From assembly GCF_011761185.1 (NCBI RefSeq), contig NZ_JAAOYM010000001.1:1178001-1242000 (forward strand): a stretch of DNA of 64,000 bases, read 5' to 3'. Position 1 is the stretch's first letter, and each line of letters opens with the position of its first letter. Below, one piece after another: positions 34,411 through 42,498 of the stretch. Source of the DNA: Saccharomonospora amisosensis. GTDB lineage: Bacteria; Actinomycetota; Actinomycetes; Mycobacteriales; Pseudonocardiaceae. The notes below the pieces were generated by a model. The model ran no database searches and was not told the DNA's origin. It was given only the letters and a program-made list of their open reading frames with translations. The position numbers were made by a program, and so were the translations under genes.

Positions 34411-35010
34411 TCACGATGCCGATGCGGTTCCCGAACTCGCTCGCCGTTGGGCAACCTCGGCCAGCGGAATCTCGCACGAGTCGGAGAAGCCCTGCGACTC
34501 GATTCCCAGCGCCGCGTTGTTCCTGGTCACCAGATTGGCGAACGCGATGTACCCGGCGAGCTCGACCATGCCGCCGGGGCCGAGCCGTTCGAGCAGACGC
34601 GCGGACAGTTCGTCGGTGACCGTCGGCGGCGTGTTCGTCATCGCCTCGGCGTACTCGAGCACGTCCCGTTCCAACGGGGTGAACACGTCGGATTCGCGCC
34701 AGCGCGGTACCTGGCTGGCCTTGGCCAGGTCCAGTTTCTCGTTCTGTGCCTTGAAGTAGCCGAAGTCCAGGCACCACCCGCAGCCGACCTGCGCCGCGAC
34801 AGCCATGTGCGCGAACGACTTCAGGCTTTCCTCGACGGCGTCCCACTTCTCCAGCTTGGTCTCCAGCGACATGGCCGTCCTGAGCACCTTGCGGTTGTGC
34901 CACGCCACCTCGACGGGTTCAGCCACCTTGCCGAGCATCTTCCGGCTCATCAGTTTGATCACGCGGCCGGTGAAGCCGGTGAGCTGTGCTTTCGGAACAC
35001 GCGGTGCCAT
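34411..35010 (-). CDS. Carboxymuconolactone decarboxylase/AhpD-like protein
   Basis: 199 residues of the CMD/AhpD alpha-helical fold. The redox pair is visible as GCGWCLDFGY (CxxC, about residue 78), followed by the helix with LERDVLEYAEAMT and the C-terminal AFANLVTRNNAALGI. A CxxC suggests peroxidase or disulfide-reductase activity, not decarboxylation. ATG 35010 has GAGGAGG seven bases upstream. It is divergent from the PhzF-like gene, with 110 bases between. Confidence 0.85.
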   Translation of the reverse strand: MAPRVPKAQLTGFTGRVIKLMSRKMLGKVAEPVEVAWHNRKVLRTAMSLETKLEKWDAVEESLKSFAHMAVAAQVGCGWCLDFGYFKAQNEKLDLAKASQVPRWRESDVFTPLERDVLEYAEAMTNTPPTVTDELSARLLERLGPGGMVELAGYIAFANLVTRNNAALGIESQGFSDSCEIPLAEVAQRRASSGTASAS

Positions 35011-35120
35011 GTGTCCTCCTCGAGCGATTGGCCGTTCACCATTGGACACCGCGCGGCATCGAAATGTGACAACCGGAGATCCGCTCGACAAAGGCAGGGT
35101 GTGCGCAGCATCGTGGTCGC

Positions 35121-36008
35121 ATGACGATGACCGAAGCGAGCGAGAGCGAGCCCCTCACCGGCGTGCTGCGCTACGCGGCTTTCGACGTAGCGGGGCGAGG
35201 TGGCAACCCGGCGGGCGTGGTCCTCGACGCGACCGGGATGAGTGAGGCACACATGCTGCGCATCGCGGCCGAGGTCGGGTTTTCGGAGACGGCCTTTCTG
35301 CTGCGCGATCCTGCCGAGACGGCCGCGGATCGGTTCCGGGTGCGCTACTTCAGCCCGCTCGCCGAGGTCGACTTCTGCGGTCATGCCACGATCGCGACGG
35401 CGGTGGCGCTCGCCGATCGCAGCGGAACCGGTGAGCTGTCGCTGGCCACGCGCGCGGGTGAGGTGTCGGTGCGCACCGACATGGAGAACGGGCGCGTTCG
35501 GGCCACGCTGACCAGCGTGACGCCGAGCGTCCGAAAGGTAGCTGACACCGATCTCGACGCCGCCCTGGCCGCGCTGGGGTGGGACCCGGCCGAGCTGGAC
35601 CCGGCGTTGCCGCCGCGCATCGCGAACGCGGGCAACGACCACCTGGTGTTGGGGGCCGCGACCAGGTCGCGGCTGGCCGAGCTGAACTACGAGCAACGGG
35701 CTCTCGGCGCGCTCATGGCCGACCGCGGTTGGACGACGGTCCACCTGGTGTGGCGCGAGTCGGCCACCATGTTTCACGCGCGGGACCCGTTTCCTCCAGG
35801 TGGAGTTTTCGAGGACCCGGCCACGGGTGCCGCGGCGGCGGCGTTCGGTGGCTACCTCAGACAACTGCGCCTGATCGATCCGCCTGCCACGATCCACATC
35901 CGTCAGGGAGAGGACATGGGCCGCCCAAGTGACCTGCACGTGGGAATCAGCGCCGATCCAGATGCGGGCATCGCGGTAAGTGGTACGGCCGCGGCGATGC
36001 CGGACTGA
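35121..36008 (+). CDS. PhzF-family isomerase/epimerase-like protein
   Basis: 295 residues with the twofold hot-dog-like architecture of the PhzF/diaminopimelate epimerase superfamily. GRGGNPAGVVLD, catalytic glutamate in GFSETAFLL (about residue 58), EVDFCGHATIATA and the C-terminal FEDPATGAAAAAFGGYL are all diagnostic. No other phenazine genes are present, so it is one of the many PhzF paralogs of unknown substrate. The ATG is followed by a second in-frame ATG two codons on (MTMTE), leaving that choice open. Confidence 0.87.
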   Translation: MTMTEASESEPLTGVLRYAAFDVAGRGGNPAGVVLDATGMSEAHMLRIAAEVGFSETAFLLRDPAETAADRFRVRYFSPLAEVDFCGHATIATAVALADRSGTGELSLATRAGEVSVRTDMENGRVRATLTSVTPSVRKVADTDLDAALAALGWDPAELDPALPPRIANAGNDHLVLGAATRSRLAELNYEQRALGALMADRGWTTVHLVWRESATMFHARDPFPPGGVFEDPATGAAAAAFGGYLRQLRLIDPPATIHIRQGEDMGRPSDLHVGISADPDAGIAVSGTAAAMPD

Positions 36009-36047
36009 CTCTCCGCGCGGCGCCGTGCGACCCGCCCCGCATGCGAG

Positions 36048-36078
36048 GCCGGCGGCCCGACCGGGTCGAGCCGCCGGC
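36048..36078. terminator. Hairpin between convergent genes, probable bidirectional terminator
   Basis: GCCGGCGGC at 36048-36056 pairs with GCCGCCGGC at 36070-36078 across a 13-base loop. It lies between the PhzF-like stop and the opposing ABC permease stop. Confidence 0.55.
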
Positions 36079-36090
36079 TGTGACATCCGG

Positions 36091-36882
36091 TTAGACCTTG
36101 CGGTTGTAGAGCCGCTTCGCCCAGAAGTAGCCGGCCAGTGCGATGCCCGTGCACCAGGCCAGCGCGATCCACAGCTCGTTGCCGAGCGGCCGGTCCAGCA
36201 GCAGCGCCCGGATGGATTCCATGATCGGGGTGAACGGTTGGTACTCGGCGAACCAGCGCACACCCTCGGGCATCGAGTCCGTCGGCACGAAGCCGCTGCC
36301 GAGGAATGGCAGGAACATCAGCGGCATCGGCAGGTTGCTGGCCGCCTCGACGGTCCGCGAAGCCTGGCCGAGCGCCACGGTCAACCAGACTAGTGCGAAC
36401 GTGACGGCGGTGAGCAGACCCCCGAGGGCCAGCCAGTCACCGAAGTCGGCGTGCGGTTCGAAACCGATCAGCAACGCCACCCCGGTCACCACCGCCAGGC
36501 TCAATAGCGCCTGGACGATACTGCCGATCACGTGCCCGGTCAGCACCGAGACCCTGGCGATGTTCATGGTGCGGAACCGGGCGATGATTCCTTCGGTCAT
36601 GTCCATGGCAACGGATATCGCGGTGCCCTGGACGGTGGTCGCGATAGTGATCACCAGGATCGCGGGCACCACGTAGTTGACGTACTCGGCACGGCCGCCG
36701 GAAGCCCCGCCGAGCCCGGCGCCGAGCGTGCCGCCGAACACGTACACGAACAGCAGCAGCAACAGCACCGGCATGGCGATGAGCTGCACGGTCATTGACG
36801 GGTAACGCACCATCCGTCTCAGGTTGCGGCGCACCATCGTCGCCGAATCGCGCAACGGGTGGCTCGCGATCGCGGTGGTCAT
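36091..36882 (-). CDS. ABC-2 type exporter permease, DrrB-like
   Basis: Membrane component of 263 residues with six helices and the ABC-2 pattern of the daunorubicin-resistance family (TVQLIAMPVLLLLLFVYVFGGTL near the N-terminus, PFTPIMESIRALLLDRP near the C-terminus). The ATG overlaps the ATPase stop as ATGA. Exports a drug or lipid; substrate unknown. It ends the four-gene run that begins with the ribbon-helix-helix protein. Confidence 0.9.
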   Translation of the reverse strand: MTTAIASHPLRDSATMVRRNLRRMVRYPSMTVQLIAMPVLLLLLFVYVFGGTLGAGLGGASGGRAEYVNYVVPAILVITIATTVQGTAISVAMDMTEGIIARFRTMNIARVSVLTGHVIGSIVQALLSLAVVTGVALLIGFEPHADFGDWLALGGLLTAVTFALVWLTVALGQASRTVEAASNLPMPLMFLPFLGSGFVPTDSMPEGVRWFAEYQPFTPIMESIRALLLDRPLGNELWIALAWCTGIALAGYFWAKRLYNRKV

Positions 36883-37841
36883 CGGGCTGTCACCTTCTTG
36901 TCGTCGGAATCGCCGGTGAGGGCGAGGAAAACGTCATCCAGGTCCGGCGTGTGCACGGAAAGCCCGTCCACCTCGATCGACTCACTGTCGAGCCGGTCCA
37001 GCAGCGCCTTCAGCTCCCGGACGCTGCCGTCGTTAGGCACCCGCAACGACAGTGCGTCGCCGTCGCTGTACGCGGCCCGGCCGAGAAACCGTTGCGCGGC
37101 TTGGAAGTAAACGAGTTCGGTGAACCGAAGCTCGACATGGCCGCCGGGAATCCGGCGCTTCAGCTCCTCCGAGGTGCCCTCGGCGACAAGCTTGCCGCCC
37201 TCCAGGACCGCGATCCGGTCGGCCAGTTCGTCGGCCTCCTCCAGGTACTGCGTGGTCAGAAAGACGGTGACGCCGCCGTCCACAAGCTCTCGGACGATCT
37301 GCCACATTCCGCGCCTACTTCGCGGGTCCAGCCCGGTGGTCGGCTCGTCCAAAAAGATCAGTCGAGGGTTGCCCACCAGTGTCATGGCCAGATCCAGCCG
37401 CCGGCGCATACCACCGGAGTACGTGGCCACCGGTTTCCGCGCCGCTTCGGCGAGTCCGAACCGCTCGAGCAGTTCGGCCGCCGCCCGCCTTCCATCCGTT
37501 TTGGACAGATGATTCAGGTCGGCCATCAATCGCAGGTTCTCCTCACCGGTGAGCAGGTTGTCCACCGCGGAGAACTGGCCGGTCACCCCGATCGCCGCTC
37601 GCACCGAGTCCGGGTCGCCAGTCACGTCGTGCCCGGCGACCTCGGCCCGGCCGTCATTCGGGGCGAGCAGTGTGGACAGGATCTTGACCATCGTCGTCTT
37701 GCCCGCGCCGTTCGCGCCAAGCAGCGAGAAGATCGTTCCCCGAGGAACCGTCAGGTCGATTCCGTCCAACACCACCTTGTCGCCGAACGATTTCCGCAGC
37801 CCCCTCACCGTGATCGCAGGCCGGGCGGTCTTGTTCGTCAT
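36879..37841 (-). CDS. ABC exporter ATP-binding protein, DrrA-like
   Basis: ATPase of 320 residues. Walker A LLGANGAGKTTM, signature TYSGGMRRRLDLAMTL, Walker B LIFLDEPTTGLDP, and the DrrA-type C-terminal extension of about 90 residues (ending in DLDDVFLALTG). The ATG has AAGGGGA six bases upstream. It works with the overlapping permease gene, and the pair follows a DUF4097 gene by 30 bases. Confidence 0.92.
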   Translation of the reverse strand: MTNKTARPAITVRGLRKSFGDKVVLDGIDLTVPRGTIFSLLGANGAGKTTMVKILSTLLAPNDGRAEVAGHDVTGDPDSVRAAIGVTGQFSAVDNLLTGEENLRLMADLNHLSKTDGRRAAAELLERFGLAEAARKPVATYSGGMRRRLDLAMTLVGNPRLIFLDEPTTGLDPRSRRGMWQIVRELVDGGVTVFLTTQYLEEADELADRIAVLEGGKLVAEGTSEELKRRIPGGHVELRFTELVYFQAAQRFLGRAAYSDGDALSLRVPNDGSVRELKALLDRLDSESIEVDGLSVHTPDLDDVFLALTGDSDDKKVTAR

Positions 37842-37871
37842 AGAGATCCCCTTAATCGTCGCGAACCGGGT

Positions 37872-38723
37872 TCAGGCCCGGTGTATGGCGATGTCGCCGA
37901 ATCCGGTGTGCGCGCGTACTTCCACCGTCTCGCCTGTTTTCTCCGACGGCTCCGACGTCTCTTCCAGTGCGTTGCGCAGCTGCCCGAAGTTGGTCCTCGC
38001 ATCCAGCCATGCCGAGACACCCGCACCGACGCCGATTTCCAGGTCGCCGGTCGAGGTTTCGAGCACCACGGAACCGTGGGTGACCTCACCGATGCGGATG
38101 GACCCGTTGGCGGTCTTCGCGTTCACTCCGCCACTGGCTCGCTCCACCGCGATGTCGCCGTTCGCCGAGCGCACCCGAGCCTCGCCACCGATCGCGCCGA
38201 TGTCGGTGTTGCCGTTGGAGTTCTTGATCGTGGCACCGCCGTCGATCGCACCGATCCGGATTCGTCCGGTTCCTGTGGTCACCTCGGCATCGCCGGCGAC
38301 ACCCTCGACCGAGACGTGCCCGGCGGAGGTGTTCAGCCGTAGCGGCCCGGTGCGGTCGAGCCGTGCGTGGCCTGCCGAGGATTTGAACCGGCATTCGCCG
38401 AGCCGGCCGGTCGACTGGAACTCACCGACGGCCGCGTCGGCCTGCACCTGGGAGCCCTCGGGTAGTTCGATGGTCAGGTCCACCGACCAGCTCTTGGTTG
38501 ACAGGTGCTCGAACGGGCGCGGGTTCCTACCCTTGATCAGCAGCGTGCCCGCCGAGTACTCGACGCGCACCTGCTTGGCCGCCTTCACATCCGATGGTTC
38601 GTTCTCGTTGGTCGGGGTCACCTCGACCACCGTGTCGGTGCGATCGCTCGCGATGAACCGTACGTTGGCGACACTCAGATCGAGGGTCACGATGATCGGT
38701 TCCGGCGTATCGAATTTGGGCAT
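37872..38723 (-). CDS. DUF4097-family beta-repeat protein
   Basis: 283 residues of repeating short beta strands (RLNTSAGHVSVEGVAGDAEVTTGTGRI, then three more similar turns), typical of the DUF4097 adhesin-like beta-helix fold. There is no signal peptide, so it should be cytoplasmic. Function is unknown; members often sit beside DrrAB-type exporters and small DNA-binding proteins in actinobacteria, as here. ATG 38723 follows AAGGGG. Confidence 0.85.
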   Translation of the reverse strand: MPKFDTPEPIIVTLDLSVANVRFIASDRTDTVVEVTPTNENEPSDVKAAKQVRVEYSAGTLLIKGRNPRPFEHLSTKSWSVDLTIELPEGSQVQADAAVGEFQSTGRLGECRFKSSAGHARLDRTGPLRLNTSAGHVSVEGVAGDAEVTTGTGRIRIGAIDGGATIKNSNGNTDIGAIGGEARVRSANGDIAVERASGGVNAKTANGSIRIGEVTHGSVVLETSTGDLEIGVGAGVSAWLDARTNFGQLRNALEETSEPSEKTGETVEVRAHTGFGDIAIHRA

Positions 38724-38752
38724 AGCTGTCCCCTTCTAACAGGTGAGATGGA

Positions 38753-38772
38753 CGTTCTCGCTGGTGAGAACG
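38753..38772. repeat. Inverted repeat between the RHH-protein and DUF4097 genes
   Basis: CGTTCTC and GAGAACG form a seven-base stem with a six-base loop, in the 76-base gap between the two genes. It could be an operator or a weak attenuator; no T-run follows. Confidence 0.4.
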
Positions 38773-38799
38773 CTTGAGAAAGTGGTGCCTGCCGGGCGG

Positions 38800-39318
38800 C
38801 TAGCTGACCCAGCCGGTGTAGTGCTGCTTGCCCCTGCCGCCGCGCTGTTCCATGGCTCGGTTCTGGGTGGGTTGCCGCAACGCGGCCGAGGCGACCCGGC
38901 CGAGCCACGCGTTGACCGAGCGGCCTTCCTTCGCTGCCGCTTGTTCGATCGAGGTCTTGAGGTGTTCAGGGAGCCGGAAGTTGATCCGAGCGGTGGCGGC
39001 TTCGTCGGCGCTCGCCGCTGCGGTCTCCGGGACCGGCGCGGGCTCCGGCGTGGCCGGGGCGGGTGTGGACTCCGAAGGCGGGGGCGTCACCACGAACTGC
39101 GGGTCGCGGCCCCGCAACCGCACCTCCACCGAACCCGGCGCGAGGTCACGGGTGATCTCGTCGGCGGCGGCCGACAGTGCCTCCAGCAGGGTCAGCCGCA
39201 GTGCCGACTCGACCGGCCCTGCCAACCGCTCGGCCAGCGCGCGGGCCTCCTCGCCTCCGGCCTCGGCGGCGGTCGCCAGTTCCCGGCCGAGGAAATCCAC
39301 ATACGGTGTCAAGTCCAT
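38800..39318 (-). CDS. HicB/Arc-like ribbon-helix-helix protein with N-terminal extension
   Basis: 172 residues. The first 75 are helical and of unknown fold; a proline/alanine linker follows (about residues 92-115), then a HicB/Arc-type ribbon-helix-helix near residues 120-155 (ARINFRLPEHLKTSIEQAAAKEGRSVNAWL). Such proteins bind palindromes as dimers. The ATG at 39318 is inside the first of three evenly spaced TGGCGCCA palindromes, which suggests autoregulation. No toxin gene is adjacent, so it is more likely a transcription factor for the DUF4097 and DrrAB genes downstream than an antitoxin. Confidence 0.82.
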   Translation of the reverse strand: MDLTPYVDFLGRELATAAEAGGEEARALAERLAGPVESALRLTLLEALSAAADEITRDLAPGSVEVRLRGRDPQFVVTPPPSESTPAPATPEPAPVPETAAASADEAATARINFRLPEHLKTSIEQAAAKEGRSVNAWLGRVASAALRQPTQNRAMEQRGGRGKQHYTGWVS

Positions 39319-39370
39319 GGCGCCACTATGGCACATATATGGCGCCATGACAAGCCACGGTGGCGCCACC
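39318..39370. promoter_or_regulatory. Three phased TGGCGCCA palindromes at the RHH-gene start
   Basis: TGGCGCCA at 39318-39325, ATGGCGCCAT at 39339-39348 and GGTGGCGCCACC at 39359-39370. The centres are 22 and 21 bases apart, two helical turns, so bound dimers would lie on one face of the DNA. The first box overlaps the start codon region. Confidence 0.55.
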
Positions 39371-39464
39371 TGTCGCCACTGCGGCGACTGCCTGGTCCAG
39401 GCACCATCGCGGATGGTTCCATGCGGTGGTCGGATGTGAGGCGCTTCGGAAGAGCGAGAAGGGG

Positions 39465-39923
39465 ATGGTTCCGATCGAGGTCCCGCAAGCACACGGGAAG
39501 CCTTCATATGACTCGGAAGAGGAGATCTGGCGTACGCTTTGCGCCTATTGCGAGGCTATCGATACCGCCGACTTCGAGGGTGTCGCGAGGCTGTGGGAGC
39601 ACGGGACGTGGCCGTTCGCCGATGAGTCGGGTTCGGAGCCGGCTCGCCGCTGGCTTGCCGATCACGTGATTCTCTACGACGGACGACCGCACACCAAGCA
39701 CCAGCTCACGAACGCCGTAATCGATGTCGACGACGAGGCAGGGACTGCTTCCTTCACAAGCTACGCCAGCATCTGGCAGGCACTTCCGGACTTCCCACTG
39801 CAACCGATCATCTACGCGCGTTTCAACGGCACGTTCGAGCGTGTGGACGGACGGTGGTGGTGGAGGACGCTCGAGCTGATACCGGACCTGGTAGGCGATA
39901 CCAGCAGGCATGTTCGCGGATGA
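39465..39923 (+). CDS. SnoaL-like (NTF2-fold) protein
   Basis: 152 residues of the NTF2-like superfamily. The opening helix pair EEEIWRTLCAYCEAIDTADFEGVARLWEHGTWPFAD and the late strands GTFERVDGRWWWRTLELIPDL are characteristic of SnoaL-like enzymes and dehydratase-like proteins. Catalytic residues cannot be assigned and function is unknown. ATG 39465 has GAGAAGGGG directly upstream; the frame stays open to 39360 but that stretch contains the palindrome array. Divergent from the ribbon-helix-helix gene. Confidence 0.75.
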   Translation: MVPIEVPQAHGKPSYDSEEEIWRTLCAYCEAIDTADFEGVARLWEHGTWPFADESGSEPARRWLADHVILYDGRPHTKHQLTNAVIDVDDEAGTASFTSYASIWQALPDFPLQPIIYARFNGTFERVDGRWWWRTLELIPDLVGDTSRHVRG

Positions 39924-39933
39924 GTGAGCGCGC

Positions 39934-40431
39934 CTACTTCTTGAGAGTCGCGGCGAACTGGCCGAACGCGGCCTGCTCCTCGGTGGACATCGCGTTCTTG
40001 GGCAGCAACTGAACGTGCGACTTGCCGAACAGCGCGTACCAGCCCTCGGCGGTCTCCACGATTTCTTCGGCCCAGGACCAGTGCATCCGTGACTCGCAGC
40101 CCGTCGAACTCACGGTGAGCCATTCGCTGTCGATCAGCACCTGCTGGTCCAGTCGAAAGTAGCCGGGAAGTGTCCGCATTGCCGAGCGAACCGAAATCCG
40201 TGCGATGAAGAACATCATGACCCCACACGAGATCAGCGCGGACGATGCCCAGAACAGCAGTGCGCTGTCACTGAACATGTCGGTGAACTTGGCGGCGCCG
40301 ACGCCTACACCGCCGAGGGCCACAAGAGCCACGCCCTGCGGCCGCGCCGAGGGCATCCGACGCTCGAACAGGAACCGGAGTGTCCGTCGCAGCTGACTCT
40401 CGTCGTAGGGAACCTTCATCGAAATTTGCAC
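39934..40431 (-). CDS. YcxB-like membrane protein
   Basis: 165 residues. An N-terminal strand (VPYDESQLRRTLRFLF), two membrane helices (about residues 30-75) and a C-terminal PH-like/YcxB domain (LTVSSTGCESRMHWSWAEEIVETAEGWYALFG) match the YcxB-like family of unknown function. GTG 40431 is preferred because a TAGGCT -10-like element ends seven bases upstream; an internal ATG at 40419 is the alternative. Confidence 0.72.
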   Translation of the reverse strand: MQISMKVPYDESQLRRTLRFLFERRMPSARPQGVALVALGGVGVGAAKFTDMFSDSALLFWASSALISCGVMMFFIARISVRSAMRTLPGYFRLDQQVLIDSEWLTVSSTGCESRMHWSWAEEIVETAEGWYALFGKSHVQLLPKNAMSTEEQAAFGQFAATLKK

Positions 40432-40443
40432 GCGGGCAGCCTA
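40432..40443 (-). promoter_or_regulatory. Leaderless-type promoter of the YcxB-like gene
   Basis: On the minus strand TAGGCT (40443-40438) is followed by six bases and the GTG at 40431. No ribosome site is present. Confidence 0.35.
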
Positions 40444-40525
40444 GACCGCTTGGTGGGCTCGCATGGTGGGTGCCGCGCGCCTGGCCAGCCATGGGTACCC
40501 GCCCACATCGGCGCACGGGCCGGGA

Positions 40526-41068
40526 TCATCGCCAACCGCCGGTCGGGTCCAGCTCCTCGCCGTCGTCTTCGTCGTCATCGAAGGGCTGGTCGAAGATCGA
40601 CGACAGCGTTTCCTCTACAGGGTTGCCGACCTCGTCCTGAGTGAGGAGGATTCGGCGGAGCACGTTCAGCGGGTACAGGTAGCTTTCCGGGTCATCGGGG
40701 GCACCGACGCAGGGGTGGTCGAGCGCCGACGTCTCCCCGGCCGCGTCGAAGAACGGCTCAAGCTCCCCGCTGACGATGTCGGGGATGTACTTCCACACCA
40801 TCTTTCGGTGGCGGCGGAACACCTCTCCCACGTACCAGATCGCGCCCTGGATGAAGGCCGTCATGCGCTGGTCGGTGAGCTCTTCCATGCTGTTCGCGAA
40901 TTCCCGGATCAGATCGTCCACGATCCCCAAGGACGCCGGGGTAAAGTCCAGCACGCCCGCGTAGGAGGTCTGTTCGGCCCACCTTTCGTGGTCGTGCTGG
41001 CGCTCACCAATCCACCTGAGCAGGTCGGGGTGCCTGGTCGGGTCGTACGTCTTGTCGGGTTCGGTCAT
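40526..41068 (-). CDS. Conserved hypothetical protein, acidic C-terminus
   Basis: 180 residues, soluble, with no recognised domain. Helix-rich, with TPASLGIVDDLIREFANSMEELTDQRMTAF and AIWYVGEVFRRHRKMVWKYIPD, and a strongly acidic tail (DQPFDDDEDDGEELD). The pattern of an N-terminal RWIGE plus WYVGEVFRRH is reminiscent of small actinobacterial proteins of unknown function. The start ATG 41068 follows GGGAA; the open frame upstream runs into the tRNA gene. Confidence 0.65.
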   Translation of the reverse strand: MTEPDKTYDPTRHPDLLRWIGERQHDHERWAEQTSYAGVLDFTPASLGIVDDLIREFANSMEELTDQRMTAFIQGAIWYVGEVFRRHRKMVWKYIPDIVSGELEPFFDAAGETSALDHPCVGAPDDPESYLYPLNVLRRILLTQDEVGNPVEETLSSIFDQPFDDDEDDGEELDPTGGWR

Positions 41069-41216
41069 TTCCCAAGCCCTGTCCGCGTGAGTTCCGTGAC
41101 GATGCCGTCGCGGTGGCCTGTCGCGGCGAGACGCCGTCAAGCCACCGGGGAGCTGTCCAGGCATTGTCCACGGCCACCCGTGGTCGGCGGAGTCCGTCCG
41201 TGTTCGCCCTGGCAGC

Positions 41217-41261
41217 AAAAAACCCGCCTCTACCGGCGTTCCTGCTGGTGGTGGCGGGTTT
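41217..41261 (-). terminator. Terminator after tRNA-Arg
   Basis: On the minus strand, AAACCCGCC pairs with GGCGGGTTT around an inner CACCAGCA/GCCGG loop region, and the stem is followed by a T run (41222-41217). It lies about 20 bases after the tRNA 3' end, a standard intrinsic terminator. Confidence 0.7.
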
Positions 41262-41279
41262 GTGCATATCAGCAAGGGG

Positions 41280-41352
41280 CGCCCTCGGCAGGATTCGAAC
41301 CTGCGACACCTGCCTCCGGAGGGCAGTGCTCTATCCACTGAGCTACGAGGGC
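41280..41352 (-). tRNA. tRNA-Arg (anticodon CCG)
   Basis: A 73-base cloverleaf on the minus strand. Acceptor GCCCTCG pairs with CGAGGGC, the D arm contains AGCTCAGTGGATAGAGCA, the anticodon stem CTGCC/GGCAG encloses the loop CTCCGGA (anticodon CCG, reading CGG), and the T arm is GCAGGTTCGAATCCTGC. The discriminator base is G. CCA is not encoded. A terminator follows. Confidence 0.95.
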
Positions 41353-41373
41353 CCATCGCTGTGCGACCAGTGC

Positions 41374-41379
41374 AGCTTA
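41374..41379 (-). promoter_or_regulatory. Possible -10 element for tRNA-Arg
   Basis: TAAGCT on the minus strand, 21 bases before the mature tRNA 5' end. The -35 region is not convincing. Confidence 0.3.
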
Positions 41380-41516
41380 GCGCATCACCCTGTGGCCTCC
41401 CATGGGTGGGCCTGGGTTTGGTCACTACACCTTAAGGGCGTATGCGTGTGCTGTTCCTCCCGCGATCGGGTACGTCAGCAGTAGGGTCAGTAGGCCAGCC
41501 TCACCTGTATTGCACT

Positions 41517-41526
41517 TATGCGCATA
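41517..41526. promoter_or_regulatory. Palindrome in an AT-rich leader of the cation efflux gene
   Basis: TATGCGCATA is a perfect ten-base palindrome in a locally AT-rich stretch (41505-41545), about 50 bases before the cation diffusion facilitator start. It could be a metal-responsive operator. The rest of the 225-base gap 41353-41577 shows no gene. Confidence 0.35.
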
Positions 41527-41577
41527 CCAATATATGTTCCTTGGTGGGACTGCTGAACCGATGAAGGAGGCGAGGCG

Positions 41578-42492
41578 ATGGGCCACGGCCACGGGCACCT
41601 GCCTGCGGCGGGTAGCGCATCAGGGCGCTACGTACGCCAACTGGCCGCCGCCTTGGTCATCGGAGCCGCGTTTCTGACGCTCGAGTTGGTTGTCGGTCTT
41701 GCGACCTCCTCGCTGGCGCTGATCTCCGACGCCGCCCACATGCTGACCGACGTGCTCGGCGTCGGCATGGCGCTGACCGCGGTGCTGCTCGCGCGCCGCA
41801 GCGGCCCCACGTTCAACCGCACGTTCGGCATGTACCGCGCCGAGGTGCTCGCCGCGCTCGGCAACGCGGTGTTGCTGTTCGGCGTCGCCGGATACGTCAC
41901 CTTCGAGGCGGTCGCCAGGATCGGCGACCCACCCGCCGTTCCCGGGCTTCCGGTGCTGCTGGTCGCCGTCGCGGGCCTGTGCGCCAACGTGGTCGCCTTC
42001 CTGCTGCTGCGCGGCGGCGCGAGGGAGAGCCTCAACGTCAGGGGCGCCTACCTCGAGGTGATCGCCGACCTGATCGGTTCGTTGGGGGTGTTGGTCAGCG
42101 GCACCGTCACCCTGCTCACCGGCTGGCGCTACGCGGACCCCATCGCGGGTGTGGCCATCGGGTTGTTCGTGCTCCCGCGCACCGTGGTGCTGGCACGCAG
42201 GGCGTTGCGCATTCTCTTCCAGCACGCGCCGCAAGGGGTGGACGTCGCCAAGCTGAACGCCGAACTCGCTCGCCTGCCCGGTGTGGAGGACGTCCACGAT
42301 CTGCACGTCTGGACGCTCACCTCCGGCATGGAGGTGGCCTCGGCACACCTGACCGTCCACGCGGAGACCGACACACCCGCTGTGCTGGCCGCCGCGCAGA
42401 AACTGCTCTCGACGGGCTACTCGATCGAGCACGCCACCTTGCAGGTCGAGCCGAGGGAATCCGCCCGCCGCTGCGCGCAACTCTCCTGGTGA
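41578..42492 (+). CDS. Cation diffusion facilitator (CzcD/ZitB-like)
   Basis: Proton-coupled divalent-metal exporter of 304 residues with six membrane helices. A short histidine-rich start (MGHGHGH), the helix-2 metal site ISDAAHMLTDVLG (HxxxD), a helix-5 counterpart GAYLEVIADLIGS in which glutamate stands in place of the histidine of HxxxD, and a C-terminal ferredoxin-like metal domain (VEDVHDLHVWTL). Zinc or cadmium is the usual cargo of the family. ATG has AAGGAGG eleven bases upstream. An AT-rich stretch with a palindrome lies ahead of it. Confidence 0.9.
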   Translation: MGHGHGHLPAAGSASGRYVRQLAAALVIGAAFLTLELVVGLATSSLALISDAAHMLTDVLGVGMALTAVLLARRSGPTFNRTFGMYRAEVLAALGNAVLLFGVAGYVTFEAVARIGDPPAVPGLPVLLVAVAGLCANVVAFLLLRGGARESLNVRGAYLEVIADLIGSLGVLVSGTVTLLTGWRYADPIAGVAIGLFVLPRTVVLARRALRILFQHAPQGVDVAKLNAELARLPGVEDVHDLHVWTLTSGMEVASAHLTVHAETDTPAVLAAAQKLLSTGYSIEHATLQVEPRESARRCAQLSW

Positions 42493-42498
42493 GCCCGC

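Noticed and set aside
35121-36008. Phenazine biosynthesis cluster
   Set aside because: Only a PhzF-like gene is present; phzA/B/C/D/E/G are absent.
36795-38342. 515-codon plus-strand frame across the DrrAB and DUF4097 genes
   Set aside because: Opposite three genes with clear motifs and ribosome sites; its translation has no recognisable domain.
38800-39318. Toxin-antitoxin system
   Set aside because: The ribbon-helix-helix protein is HicB-like, but no HicA-type or other small toxin gene is next to it.
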